Notes under the pieces: generated by a model | What the model saw: the letters and a program-made list of their open reading frames with translations, nothing else | Database searches by the model: none | What the model was told of the DNA's origin: nothing | Translations under genes and position numbers: made by a program | DNA from: Actinoallomurus sp963850195 | Lineage (GTDB): Bacteria; Actinomycetota; Actinomycetes; Streptosporangiales; Streptosporangiaceae | Length of the DNA: 64,000 bases | NCBI GenBank assembly: GCA_963850195.1 | Contig: CAWKKD010000005.1 | Coordinates: 620,001-684,000 of the forward strand | Reading direction: 5' to 3' | Shown here: positions 26,587 to 35,192 of the stretch, one piece after another | Layout of the letters: each line of letters opens with the position of its first letter | How positions within the stretch are numbered: position 1 is the stretch's first letter

Positions 26587-27857
26587 CAGGCCTCCCCTTC
26601 CGGATGTCCGTTCTCGGCGCCGGCCGAGGATCGTCCCCGGCCGGCCTGATCACCGGCGGTGAAGGCGCTCAGATCCTCGGCGAACGACCGGGCGGCCTCC
26701 GAGGTGTCGTTGGTCCGGCGGTGGCTGCGCGGGCGCCCGTCGTCGGCACCGCGCAGGCTCGTACGCGTACGGCGCGGCAGCCCACCCTGGGTGGAGCCGC
26801 GTTCCTCCGGCCGCCATTCCGGCGGCCCGGCGTCCTCGGGCTCGGCCGAGCGGGCGACGCTCAGGTGCGACGAGGCCGCGGGCCCGGCCTTCGCGTGCTG
26901 CGCGACGGACCGCCGCCGCCCGGGCGCCTCGCCCGCGGTCGCGCGTCCGCCGACGACGGGTCCCAGGTCGGGGACCTCGCAGAGCAGGTCCGGCGGGATC
27001 ATCACCATCGCGATCGTGCCGCTCGGCGCGCCCGTGCTCGGCTGCGTGCGCGACGCGAAGCGCACCCCGATGTTGTGGCGGCGCGCCAGGCGGTGCACCA
27101 CCGGGAACCCGGTGTGCCTCCCCGTACGGTCGTTGACCGCCGGGACCGGCCCGGCGAGCGCGGAGTTCAAGACCTCGAGCTGGGCCGGCGGGATGCCGAT
27201 GCCGGAGTCCTCGACCCGCAGGAGGACGGCGCCGCTCTCGATCAGGCGGGCGCTGACGGTGACCGTCGACGGCGAGTAGTTCGTCGCGTTGTCCAGGAGC
27301 GCGGCGAGCAGCGAGGACACGTCGTCGGACGCGTACGCGACGACCGCCATGTCGACGACCCGCCCGATGACGACCTTGGAGTAGTGCTCGATCGCGGACT
27401 CCGCGGCGCGTACTACGTCGACGAGCGTGGAGACGTCGCCGCCCATCTCACCCTCGTCGACTCCGGCGAGGATCCGCATGTCGCGCGCCGCGCGGCGCAT
27501 CCGGGTGACCGAGTGGTCGATCTGGTAGAGCCACTGCAGGCGCTCGTCGTCGGCCTCGTCGGACTCCAGGCGGTCCATCGCCGGCCGCAGGTGCTCGGCG
27601 TGCGCGATCATCTGCAGCGCGAACCGCTCGCAGATCTCCGGCCAGGCCTCCTGCGCTCGCGCCTCGACGCGTAGACGCGGCAGGCTCACGCCCTCGGGCC
27701 TGGTTTCGTGGGGGCGAGGCTCGCGCGGGTGGGCGTCATGCGGCCGATGCCCGGCCGGGACCGGCGAACCCGTGGCGGGCGGCCGGGCCCCCGGTCCGGA
27801 GCCCGCGCCGGATTCCAGCCATCGGGCCAGCCGCCGGCGAAGTCCTCCGTTACTCAT
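26583..27857 (-). CDS. cvnA: Conservon sensor-kinase-like ATPase, soluble
   Basis: A 424-residue histidine-kinase-like protein without membrane segments. Near residues 130-160 lies a helical DHp-like part with QIDHSVTRMRR, where the histidine corresponds to the conserved one of CvnA proteins. It is followed by an HATPase_c domain with N box DNATNYSP, G1 box EDSGIGI and a later GFPVVHRLARRH segment. The last about 110 residues are disordered and rich in R, S, G and E. Most CvnA proteins have an N-terminal sensor with membrane helices; this one has only about 60 polar residues there. Start ATG 27857 is taken over the GTG-type extension because it follows a plausible ribosome site and no conservation is seen before it. 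First gene of the conservon operon. Confidence 0.88.
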   Translation of the reverse strand: MSNGGLRRRLARWLESGAGSGPGARPPATGSPVPAGHRPHDAHPREPRPHETRPEGVSLPRLRVEARAQEAWPEICERFALQMIAHAEHLRPAMDRLESDEADDERLQWLYQIDHSVTRMRRAARDMRILAGVDEGEMGGDVSTLVDVVRAAESAIEHYSKVVIGRVVDMAVVAYASDDVSSLLAALLDNATNYSPSTVTVSARLIESGAVLLRVEDSGIGIPPAQLEVLNSALAGPVPAVNDRTGRHTGFPVVHRLARRHNIGVRFASRTQPSTGAPSGTIAMVMIPPDLLCEVPDLGPVVGGRATAGEAPGRRRSVAQHAKAGPAASSHLSVARSAEPEDAGPPEWRPEERGSTQGGLPRRTRTSLRGADDGRPRSHRRTNDTSEAARSFAEDLSAFTAGDQAGRGRSSAGAENGHPEGEAW

Positions 27858-28285
27858 GACGCGCACCTGCCGATCCCGCGGGGCCGACTCCGTCGGAGGC
27901 ACATCTCTAGCGAAACCCTTCCGTGGCCTGACAGCTGTGCACACGTGTGGCGACCTGTGGCTGGCGTGTCGACGGCCGCCGGCCGGGCGGCCATGCACGT
28001 CGAATCAGCAGAAACAGTCACACCTCAGTCATCTGGCATCTTTGAACCGACCGAAACCATACAGTGACATAGGCGGCGACTTCTTCGGGTTGCCGATGAC
28101 AGGTATGTCAGACGTCACGTCAGGCGCCCGCGGACACCGCGTGCGCCGTGGGTTCGCCTGGTCCGGCGTCCGGTCAGGAAAACGGGTCACGCTCCGCGTG
28201 TCGTCCGAAGTCAGGGGCCTGGCGCGGGCGTCATAGGCTGGTGGTCGCGGGCCGGTGCGGGTTCGTCTCCAGGAGCGGGAGAGCG
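27858..28285. other. 428-bp divergent intergenic region
   Basis: Lies between the conservon kinase (minus) and the small plus-strand gene. It should hold both promoters. The stretch 28010-28090 is AT-richer than its surroundings. I see no gene, repeat or clear operator. Confidence 0.5.
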
Positions 28286-28540
28286 ATGAGCGATTCCAAG
28301 TCGACGGGTGAGCTTCACCTACGCGAGGTCGGCCGGCCATCTGACTGGAAGCTGCTGCTGCACGGCGAACCACCCACCGAGGACCAGGTGGCGACGTGGA
28401 TGCAGGAAGGCACGGTGGCCCGGATCCTGGTCGCCGAGCAGGGCACCAACGAGCCGTACATCCTGCTCGTGAACTTCTCTTTGATCGTTTCCGCGCGGCT
28501 CGTCCCGGGGATGCGCGGCGATCGGGACGTACGTTTCTGA
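28286..28540 (+). CDS. Small protein of unknown function, 84 aa
   Basis: An 84-residue acidic-to-neutral soluble protein (MSDSKSTGELHLREVGRP...). I do not recognise its family. It has no signal peptide or membrane segment. The pattern of alternating strands (WKLLLHGE, ARILVAE, PYILLVNFSLIVSARLVP) suggests a small beta-rich fold. The ATG at 28286 follows AGGAGCGGGAGAGCG, a good ribosome site, so this start is preferred over the longer frame. A perfect hairpin follows 20 bp after the stop. Confidence 0.7.
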   Translation: MSDSKSTGELHLREVGRPSDWKLLLHGEPPTEDQVATWMQEGTVARILVAEQGTNEPYILLVNFSLIVSARLVPGMRGDRDVRF

Positions 28541-28560
28541 GCCGCCCGTATCAACGAGCA

Positions 28561-28592
28561 CGAGCCCGTACCCCCAGAGGGGTACGGGCTCG
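28561..28592. terminator. Bidirectional hairpin terminator
   Basis: A perfect 14-bp stem (28561-28574 with 28579-28592) and a 4-base CAGA loop between the stop of the small plus-strand gene and the stop of the convergent cold-shock gene. It can end both transcripts. Confidence 0.85.
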
Positions 28593-28613
28593 CGTCATGA
28601 GGTGGTTGTTACC

Positions 28614-28817
28614 TCAGGCAGGGACGATGTTCTCGGCCTGCGGGCCCTTCTGGCCCTGCGTGATGTCGAACTGGACCTTCTGGCCCTCACGAAGCTCACG
28701 GAAGCCCTGAGCCGCGATGTTGGAGTAGTGGGCGAAGACGTCAGCGCCGCCGCCGTCCTGCTCGATGAAGCCGAAGCCCTTGTCCGGGTTGAACCACTTC
28801 ACGGTGCCTGTAGCCAT
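28614..28817 (-). CDS. Cold-shock domain protein (CspA family)
   Basis: A 67-residue complete cold-shock protein, MATGTVKWFNPDKGFGFI..., with the RNA-binding motifs KGFGFIEQ (RNP1) and DVFAHYS (RNP2) and the conserved end GPQAENI. It binds single-stranded RNA/DNA and melts RNA structure in the cytoplasm. Length and sequence are standard for actinomycete paralogues. The start is the ATG after AAGGAAACTGAT; a frame extending further upstream has no conserved content. It is followed by the shared hairpin terminator at 28561. Confidence 0.97.
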   Translation of the reverse strand: MATGTVKWFNPDKGFGFIEQDGGGADVFAHYSNIAAQGFRELREGQKVQFDITQGQKGPQAENIVPA

Positions 28818-28903
28818 ATCAGTTTCCTTCTGGGGCAATGGCGAGATCCACTGTCTGCGAGTCCCGCGTCGCCGTAATGACCCCACCCAGAAAAATTCTG
28901 GTA

Positions 28904-28944
28904 ATAAAACGAAAACGCGCCTGAGGCGATGACCAGCAGGCGCG
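28904..28944 (-). terminator. Hairpin with T-rich tail downstream of desaturase
   Basis: On the minus strand an 8-bp stem CGCGCCTG/CAGGCGCG (28916-28923 with 28937-28944) is followed by TTTTCGTTTTATT. It lies 88 bp past the desaturase stop and before the cold-shock start. It fits an intrinsic terminator, unusually T-rich for such a genome; part of it could also be cold-shock 5' leader structure. Confidence 0.65.
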
Positions 28945-29031
28945 CATAAAGTTTATGGGAACCACAACTGCAACTTTCAACAGCGTAGCACAGCCGCGCC
29001 GGACGGCCTCATTGGACACCCATCCTTTACC

Positions 29032-30096
29032 TCAGCGGCACCCGCCGACCGCGTGCAGGCTGCGGAGCACGTCGGTGTAGGAGCGGGCGAGCGAGGTCTC
29101 GGTGTAGGAGATGCCGTGCTGGTCGCAGTAGGCGCGCACGAGCACCTGGGCACGGCGCAGGCTCGCCCGCGGCATGCTCGGGAACAGATGGTGCTCGATC
29201 TGGTAGTTCAGGCCGCCGAGGAAGAGGTCGGTGAGCCGGCCGCCGCGTACGTTGCGCGAGGTCAGCACCTGGCGCCGCAGGTAGTCGACCTTCTCACTCT
29301 CGCCCACGATGGGCATGCCCTTGTGGTTCGGGGCGAACGAACACCCCATGTAGACGCCGAACAGGCCCTGCTGCACGGCCAGGAAGCACACCGCCTGGAG
29401 CGGCGACAGGATGAGGAACACGGCCACGAGATAGCCGGCCGCGTGGGCCACCAGCAGTGCTCCCTCGGCCAGCCGCACACCCGGCGAGACCCGCGTACGG
29501 CCCATTAGCGCCCGGATGCTCGCGACGTGCAGGTTGAGGCCCTCCAGCAACAGCAGCGGGAAGAACAGGAACGCCTGCGAGCGCGCCACCACGATGCCGA
29601 ACCCGCGTCGCGCACGTGCGCTGGACTCGGTGAAGGACAGGACGCCGCTGACGATGTCGGGGTCGTGGCCTTCGCGGTTGGGATGGGCGTGGTGCCGGTT
29701 GTGCTTGTCGATCCACCAGCCGTAGCTGAGCCCGATGAGGCCGCCGAACACGCGCCCGACCAGGTCGTTCGCGCGCCGTGAGCCGAAGATCTGCTTGTGC
29801 CCGGCATCGTGGCCGACGAAGGCGATCTGGGTGAACATCACCGCGAGGAACGCCGCGACGAGCAACTGCCACCAGGAGCGGCCGAGCAGGGCGAAGACGA
29901 CCCACCCGAGGGCGAACAGCGCGAGGTTCGCCGTGATCTTCACCGCGTAGCTGACCGGGCGCCGGTCGAGCAGCCCCGCCTGCCTGATGCGCCGGGACAG
30001 CTCGGCGTAGTCGCTGCCACGCTCGGTCGCGGGCGGGCCTCGCCGAGCCGTCACCGGCCCGGGTGTCATGCGCGATCTCGCGCCTGGATATGCCAT
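29032..30096 (-). CDS. Membrane fatty acid / acyl-lipid desaturase
   Basis: A 354-residue membrane di-iron desaturase with the three histidine boxes HDAGH, HNRHH and QIEHHLFP, and four to five hydrophobic segments between and around them. It introduces a double bond into a lipid-bound or CoA-bound acyl chain using O2 and reduced ferredoxin, at the membrane. The box pattern with QIEHH is that of front-end/linoleoyl-CoA-type and mycobacterial DesA3-type enzymes. The ATG at 30096 is preferred because the GTG 15 bp upstream lies inside its ribosome site GAGGAG. It is 48 bp after the UBP zinc finger gene, possibly co-transcribed, and close to a cold-shock gene, in keeping with membrane fluidity control. 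Confidence 0.93.
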   Translation of the reverse strand: MAYPGARSRMTPGPVTARRGPPATERGSDYAELSRRIRQAGLLDRRPVSYAVKITANLALFALGWVVFALLGRSWWQLLVAAFLAVMFTQIAFVGHDAGHKQIFGSRRANDLVGRVFGGLIGLSYGWWIDKHNRHHAHPNREGHDPDIVSGVLSFTESSARARRGFGIVVARSQAFLFFPLLLLEGLNLHVASIRALMGRTRVSPGVRLAEGALLVAHAAGYLVAVFLILSPLQAVCFLAVQQGLFGVYMGCSFAPNHKGMPIVGESEKVDYLRRQVLTSRNVRGGRLTDLFLGGLNYQIEHHLFPSMPRASLRRAQVLVRAYCDQHGISYTETSLARSYTDVLRSLHAVGGCR

Positions 30097-30144
30097 TTCC
30101 CCACTCCTCACAAGGTGATGATCAACATGCCCTGTCCTGGCTGC

Positions 30145-30459
30145 TCAGACCATACGCTGATGGACGTAACACCAGCGCCAGGCCGAGCCTGGCCCGAGCG
30201 CGCGTACGACCGGATGATCGGTTTCCTGGTAGTGCGCCAGCGCATGCCGCCCGGGCGAATCATCAGAACACGCCACCCAGCCACACGTCAGGCACACGAC
30301 GAGGCCGCTCCAACCAACGCCGACCGCACGGCATTCCGGACAGTCATTCGTGTGCGGGACGACCGGATCGAGCGCGTCGAGATGATCGCATCGAGGCGCC
30401 GACCCGTTCGGTCCGCCCCCTCGGGCGTTCGGAGTCACGGCGTACCGGACCGGGAACAT
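30145..30459 (-). CDS. UBP-type zinc finger protein
   Basis: A 104-residue protein whose last 80 residues form a UBP zinc finger (RCDHL, then CPEC, CLTCGWVACSD, HALAHYQETDHPVV). In eukaryotes this fold binds the C-terminus of ubiquitin; in actinobacteria it stands alone and its partner is not known. Zinc ligands are present. Start ATG 30459 follows GAGGAGGTGGCG. It lies divergent to the LysR gene and just upstream of the desaturase gene on the same strand. Seen: domain. Function not inferred. Confidence 0.85.
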   Translation of the reverse strand: MFPVRYAVTPNARGGGPNGSAPRCDHLDALDPVVPHTNDCPECRAVGVGWSGLVVCLTCGWVACSDDSPGRHALAHYQETDHPVVRALGPGSAWRWCYVHQRMV

Positions 30460-30662
30460 CGCCACCTCCTCGTACGCGCCATCGGGCGGCCTACCCCGGC
30501 GGGTCACCCCCAGTCCATCGCGGTCGTGAACAATGGGAAAGGAGCAACCCGAGCAGCCGTAATCACCAGGTCTGATGGCCCGCCGCACCCCGACTCGGGA
30601 TGACTCCCGGCCACGTGGGAATCTGTACCCACGGTGACGGATCCCGGGGGTGGGAGCGGGCA

Positions 30663-31577
30663 ATGGAGCTTCGCCAGCTTCGTTACTTCGTGACGCTGGC
30701 CGAGGAACTGCACTTCGGCCGGGCGGCCGCGCGGGAGCACATCGTGCAGTCCGCGTTGAGCCAGCAGTTGCAGCGGCTGGAGCGCGAGCTGGGCGTACGG
30801 CTGCTGGACCGCAGCACCCACCACGTCGGCCTGACCTCGGCCGGAGCGGCGTTCCTGGTCGAGGCGCGGCAGATCCTCGACCAGGTGGAGCGGGCCGCGC
30901 GGGTGGCCCGCAGCGCGGCCGAGACCTCCTCCCGGCTGCGCGTCGGCATCATCGACGCCGGCTACGACTCGATGCCGCAGATCCTGCACGAGGTCCAGGG
31001 CCGCTACCCGGACCTGGTGATCCACCAGGTCGAGGCCAGCGTCCCCGACCAGTACCAGCAGCTCCTCGACGGGCGGCTGGACGTCGGCATCGGCCGCGCC
31101 ACCCTGGCCCCGCCAGGGGTGGCCTCGCACCTGTTCCGCCAGGACCCGCTCGGCGTCCTGGTCCCGGGCGGCCACCGCTTCACCGCGCTGGACGGCGTAC
31201 CGGTCGCCACGCTCGCCGAGGAGCCCCTGCTGCTCGCCGAGGACGGGCAGGCGCCGGAGTTCAACCAGTTCGTCGTTGACCTGTGCCGATCGGCGGGTTT
31301 CACCCCCACCGTGTACGAGGGCACCGTGGAGAGTGTCCGGGCCGCCGCGGCCTTAGTCGCGAGCGGGCGCTGCCTCTACTGCGTGCCCTCCTCCTGCATC
31401 TCCTCCCTGCCCGGAACGATCTGGCGGCCACTGGTCGAACCCGCCGCCCACTACCCCTGGTCGATCCTGTGGCGAGCGGCCGACGTCCCCGACCACGTAC
31501 AGGCCGTCATCACCTGCGCGCAGACGATGTCACGGCGGCTGGGCTGGCTGCGTTCGCCGGACCACGCGGCGGGCTGA
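30663..31577 (+). CDS. LysR-family transcriptional regulator
   Basis: A 304-residue LysR regulator with an N-terminal helix-turn-helix (MELRQLRYFVTLAEELHFGRAAAREH) and a periplasmic-binding-like effector domain from about residue 90. The effector domain reads as the CatR/BenM-like form. The ATG follows a GGGAGCGGGCA site. A TTA leucine codon at 31353-31355 is the rare one that needs the bldA tRNA in streptomycetes, so translation may be tied to development. The likely target is the dehydrogenase gene 110 bp downstream and its own divergent promoter. Seen: domains, codon. Inferred: target. Confidence 0.93.
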   Translation: MELRQLRYFVTLAEELHFGRAAAREHIVQSALSQQLQRLERELGVRLLDRSTHHVGLTSAGAAFLVEARQILDQVERAARVARSAAETSSRLRVGIIDAGYDSMPQILHEVQGRYPDLVIHQVEASVPDQYQQLLDGRLDVGIGRATLAPPGVASHLFRQDPLGVLVPGGHRFTALDGVPVATLAEEPLLLAEDGQAPEFNQFVVDLCRSAGFTPTVYEGTVESVRAAAALVASGRCLYCVPSSCISSLPGTIWRPLVEPAAHYPWSILWRAADVPDHVQAVITCAQTMSRRLGWLRSPDHAAG

Positions 31578-31582
31578 ACGCC

Positions 31583-31602
31583 GATCATCACCGGAGATGA
31601 TC
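31583..31602 (+). terminator. Weak hairpin after LysR gene
   Basis: GATCATC/GATGATC, a perfect 7-bp stem with a 6-base loop, 5 bp past the LysR stop, followed by AATCTTGCT. It may be a weak terminator or an operator for the next gene. Confidence 0.35.
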
Positions 31603-31687
31603 AATCTTGCTCAGGTTGGTCCTTTCCGTGCCGGGTTCGGGCGGGTTGGCTCGTGACCACGCCCATCACGACGGAGAAGGACACAGC

Positions 31688-32872
31688 TTGGACCGGCTCA
31701 CTATCGGAGTCCTCTCCCGATCCCGCAAGGAGAACGAGCGTCGACTCCCGATCCATCCGAATCACTTCGAAAGGATCGATGGTGACCTGCGGGAACGCGT
31801 CTTCCTCGAACAGGGGTACGGCGCCCGTTTCGGCGTGTCGGACGAACGGCTGGCGCCGTACGTGGGCGGGATGCGAACCCGCGAGCGGCTCATCGCCGAA
31901 TGCGACGTCCTCCTGCTGGCCAAGCCGCTGCCGTCGGACCTGGCAGAGATGCGCGACGGGCAGATCCTGTGGGGGTGGCCGCACTGCGTGCAGAACGTGG
32001 AGATCACCCAATCGGCCATCGACCGGCGGCTGACGCTGATCGCCTTCGAGGCGATGAACCACTGGACCCCTGACGGCGGATTCAGCCTGCACGTGTTCCA
32101 CAAGAACAACGAGCTGGCCGGCTACTGCTCGGTACTGCACGCCCTGCAGCTCATCGGGGTGACCGGCGTCTACGGCCGCCGACTGCGGGCGGCCGTCATC
32201 GGCTTCGGCGCGACCGGCCGTGGCGCCGTGACCGCCCTGGCCGCGCACGGCGTCCACGACGTCCACGTCCTCACCAACCGCGATGTCGCCGCCGTCGGCT
32301 CACCGATCCACTCCGCCCGGATCGTGCGCTTCGAGTACGACCCCGGCGATCCGCTCCACGGCTACGCGCTGTGCGACGACACTCGGGTGCCGCTGGCGCC
32401 GTTCCTCGCCGAGCACGACATCGTCGTCAACTGCGTGCTGCAGAGCCCCCAAGCCCCGCTGACCTTCGTGAACCGCGACGACCTGCCCGCCTTCGCGCCC
32501 GGCAGCCTCATCGTCGACGTGTCCTGCGACGAGGGAATGGGCTTCTTCTGGGCGCGCCCCACCTCGTTCGCCGATCCGATGTTCACGGTCGGTGACAACG
32601 TCCGCTACTACGCGGTCGACCACAGCCCATCGCTGCTGTGGGACTCCTCGACCTGGGAGATCAGCGAAGCCCTCCTCCCCCACCTGCGGACCGTGCTCGG
32701 CGGCCCGCAGGCCTGGGACGCGGACACGGTCATCCAGCGCGCCATCGAAACGCGCGACGGCGTCATCCAGAATCCCGACATCCTGACCTACCAGGGCCGT
32801 TCGCCGCGCTACCCGCACCCGCGCACGGCCCTGCCGACACGGGCCGGCCGGATGTCCAACGGTCGTGGTTGA
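31688..32872 (+). CDS. N5-(carboxyethyl)ornithine synthase-like dehydrogenase
   Basis: A 394-residue NAD(P)-dependent enzyme of the alanine dehydrogenase/saccharopine dehydrogenase family. The N-terminal part (TIGVLSRSRKENERRLPIHP) is the substrate lobe and AAVIGFGATGRGAV near residue 170 is the nucleotide site. The overall sequence is closest, in my judgement, to N5-(carboxyethyl)ornithine synthase, which reductively joins pyruvate and ornithine; saccharopine-type dehydrogenases are the alternative. The start is the TTG at 31688, preceded by GAGAAGGA; the open frame reaches further up without family content. It stands alone behind the LysR gene. Seen: family motifs. Inferred: opine-type amino acid metabolism. 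Confidence 0.8.
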   Translation: MDRLTIGVLSRSRKENERRLPIHPNHFERIDGDLRERVFLEQGYGARFGVSDERLAPYVGGMRTRERLIAECDVLLLAKPLPSDLAEMRDGQILWGWPHCVQNVEITQSAIDRRLTLIAFEAMNHWTPDGGFSLHVFHKNNELAGYCSVLHALQLIGVTGVYGRRLRAAVIGFGATGRGAVTALAAHGVHDVHVLTNRDVAAVGSPIHSARIVRFEYDPGDPLHGYALCDDTRVPLAPFLAEHDIVVNCVLQSPQAPLTFVNRDDLPAFAPGSLIVDVSCDEGMGFFWARPTSFADPMFTVGDNVRYYAVDHSPSLLWDSSTWEISEALLPHLRTVLGGPQAWDADTVIQRAIETRDGVIQNPDILTYQGRSPRYPHPRTALPTRAGRMSNGRG

Positions 32873-32921
32873 CCCTCTCCAGCCGAATGACCGGAACGCG
32901 CCGTGACGTACGCTTCCGGAC

Positions 32922-33977
32922 ATGACGTCTGTCGCGCTGGCCATCGCCGACGGGATCTCGCTGCTCCAGGTCGCCACGCCGTACGAGGTGTTCGGCACCG
33001 ACCGGTCCGAACTGGCCGACCCCTGGTACGACTTCACGATCTGCGGCCCCAGGACCGCGCGGATCGGGGGGTTCTTCCGCATCGACGCGCCGCGCCGGCT
33101 CGACGAACTCGCGGCGGCGGACACCGTGATCATCCCGGCGTGCGGCGTCGAGGAGGATCCACCCGCCGACCTGGTCGAGGCCGTACGCGCGGCGCACGAG
33201 GCCGGCGCGCGGGTGGTGTCGCTGTGCACCGGGGCGTTCGTGCTGGCCGCCGCCGGCCTGCTCGACGGCAGGCGCGCCACCACGCACTGGCGGCACGCCC
33301 ATCTCCTCGCCTCGCGGTATCCGCGGGTGCGGGTCGACCCGGACGTCCTCTACATCGACGACGGCACGGTCCTCACGTCGGCGGGCAAGGCCGCCGGGAT
33401 GGACCTGTGCCTGCACATCGTCCGGGTCGACCACGGGGCGGCGGTCGCGAACGCGCTGGCGCGCCTCCTGGTCGTACCGCCGCACCGTACGGGCGGTCAG
33501 GCGCAGTTCATCACGGCGCCGGTGTCGAACGGCCGCGAGCATGCGCTGGCCGACCTGCTCCCGTGGGTGCTCGCGCGGCTGGACCGGCCGCTGACCGTGG
33601 AGGACCTGGCCCGCCGGGCGAACATGAGCTCCCGCAATCTCGCCCGGCACTTCAATGCGGTGACCGGCACCACTCCCCTGCGCTGGCTGCTGACCCAGCG
33701 GGTCCACCGCGCCCAGGAGCTGCTCGAGACCACCGACGACGCCATCGAGCTGATCGCCGCGCGTACCGGGATGGGTACGGCGGCGACGCTGCGGCGGCAC
33801 TTCAATCGTACGGTCGGGGTCGCGCCGGACGCCTACCGCCGTACGTTCCGCGACGAGCCCCAGGCCGTGAACGCCAGTGTGAGGGCGGCGAGCCCCGCGA
33901 CGGCCAGCAGGAGCCGTCCGGGCGGCACCGTACGGGAGATGGCGGCCAGCGGGAACGGCGCGACGAAGCCGACGTAG
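32922..33977 (+). CDS. GlxA-type AraC-family regulator with DJ-1/PfpI domain
   Basis: A 351-residue regulator. Residues 1-180 form a class I glutamine amidotransferase-like DJ-1/PfpI domain with the nucleophile elbow SLCTGAF. Residues about 210-310 are an AraC-type double helix-turn-helix (LTVEDLARRANMSSRNLARHF...). The last about 40 residues after AYRRTFRDEP are not conserved and are translated from DNA that also encodes, in antisense, the end of the convergent MFS gene. The target is unknown; the convergent transporter is a candidate. Seen: domains and overlap. Confidence 0.92.
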   Translation: MTSVALAIADGISLLQVATPYEVFGTDRSELADPWYDFTICGPRTARIGGFFRIDAPRRLDELAAADTVIIPACGVEEDPPADLVEAVRAAHEAGARVVSLCTGAFVLAAAGLLDGRRATTHWRHAHLLASRYPRVRVDPDVLYIDDGTVLTSAGKAAGMDLCLHIVRVDHGAAVANALARLLVVPPHRTGGQAQFITAPVSNGREHALADLLPWVLARLDRPLTVEDLARRANMSSRNLARHFNAVTGTTPLRWLLTQRVHRAQELLETTDDAIELIAARTGMGTAATLRRHFNRTVGVAPDAYRRTFRDEPQAVNASVRAASPATASRSRPGGTVREMAASGNGATKPT

Positions 33978-35074
33978 GAGACCGCCTGGTAGACCGCCGT
34001 CAGCCCGGCCAGCCGGTCGGGCCGCGCCAGCCGCTGGACCTCGAGCAGGCCGCACACCTGGCAGCAGCCGTACGCGGCGCCGAGCACGAGCGCCGCCGCC
34101 ACGACGAGCACCGGCCGTACGGTCGCCGCGGCCACGGCGGCGACGAGCATCCCGGCCACCACGAGGGCCAGGGCGGTGGTGAGCAGGCGCCGACCGCCGT
34201 ACCCGTCCACGCGGCGTGCCAGCGGCTGCACGAGGATGCCCGAACCCGCGGTCAGCAGCGTGACGACCGCGCTGAAGATGAGCGCGTGGCCCGCCACGTG
34301 GTCCTTGACCACTCCCGGCAGATACGCCAGCGCGACCGCGGCGGAGCCGAACACCCACGGCGCCAGCGGTACCACCACGGTCAGGAAGCGCGGGTCGGCG
34401 ACCCCGGGGATCCGCCACGACCGCGCTTCCGACGTGCGGGTCTCCGCGGCGCGCAGGACGAGCGGGAGCGCGGCCAGCGTCAGGACGAGATGCGGCAGGT
34501 ACGGCAGCACGGTCGGCGCCGGCGCCCACTGCGCCAGGACCCCGGCGACCAGCGGCCCGAGCCCGAAGCCCGCACTCATCGCGATCGTGAGACGCCGGGG
34601 ACCGTGGCCGTACCCGCCCTCGTCGGAGGCCGACAGCTCCTTGATCCACGCGGCGCCGGAGCTGAAGGCCGCGCCGCTGGCGACGCCGGCGAGCAGCCTT
34701 CCCGCGCAGAGCCAGCCGACGCCCTCGCCGCCGAGCATCAGCAGGAGGGTCGCGGCGAGGGAGGCGGCGAGCGTCGGGACCATCACCCGCCGGCGCCCGC
34801 GCCGGTCCGAGACCGGGCCGCCGAGCAGCAGCCCCGGGATCAACCCGAACACGTACAGCCCGAACGTCGCCTGCACCGTCGTCGCGGACAGGTGCAGCAC
34901 CGACTGGTACATGAGCAGAAGCGGCGCGAACTGCTGCGCCCCCCACCCGACCGCCGCCACGGCGAGCCCGGCACTCCACCACGCCTGCCCCCCGCCAGGA
35001 CCGGACCGTACCGTGCCACTCCGCTGCGCGGCCGCCCTGACAGGTGCGTCGAGGTTCTTGTTCATGTCATACAT
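33833..35074 (-). CDS. MFS transporter
   Basis: A 413-residue major facilitator transporter with 12 hydrophobic segments. The loop between segments 2 and 3 shows GGPVSDRRGRRRVM, the MFS signature. It resembles drug/CynX-type exporters; the substrate cannot be told. Starts at ATG 35074 (or 35065), both with weak ribosome sites. Its 3' end overlaps the 3' end of the GlxA/AraC gene by 145 bp on the opposite strand, so the two transcripts are antisense to each other. Seen: family. Inferred: possible mutual control with the regulator. Confidence 0.9.
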   Translation of the reverse strand: MYDMNKNLDAPVRAAAQRSGTVRSGPGGGQAWWSAGLAVAAVGWGAQQFAPLLLMYQSVLHLSATTVQATFGLYVFGLIPGLLLGGPVSDRRGRRRVMVPTLAASLAATLLLMLGGEGVGWLCAGRLLAGVASGAAFSSGAAWIKELSASDEGGYGHGPRRLTIAMSAGFGLGPLVAGVLAQWAPAPTVLPYLPHLVLTLAALPLVLRAAETRTSEARSWRIPGVADPRFLTVVVPLAPWVFGSAAVALAYLPGVVKDHVAGHALIFSAVVTLLTAGSGILVQPLARRVDGYGGRRLLTTALALVVAGMLVAAVAAATVRPVLVVAAALVLGAAYGCCQVCGLLEVQRLARPDRLAGLTAVYQAVSYVGFVAPFPLAAISRTVPPGRLLLAVAGLAALTLAFTAWGSSRNVRR

Positions 35075-35155
35075 GCTCGCGACCCCGGCCGCCACCCACG
35101 AGTGGCCAGAACGCCGCGACCCGCACACTTTCGGACACACGCGATGCATGCGGGT

Positions 35156-35185
35156 GGGGCCACCGGCGTGTTCGCCGGTGGCCCC
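35156..35185 (-). terminator. Strong hairpin terminator after EamA gene
   Basis: A perfect 13-bp stem (35156-35168 with 35173-35185) and a TGTT loop, 7 bp beyond the EamA stop and before the MFS start on the same strand. It separates the two transporter genes into two transcripts. Confidence 0.75.
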
Positions 35186-35192
35186 GCGCCGG

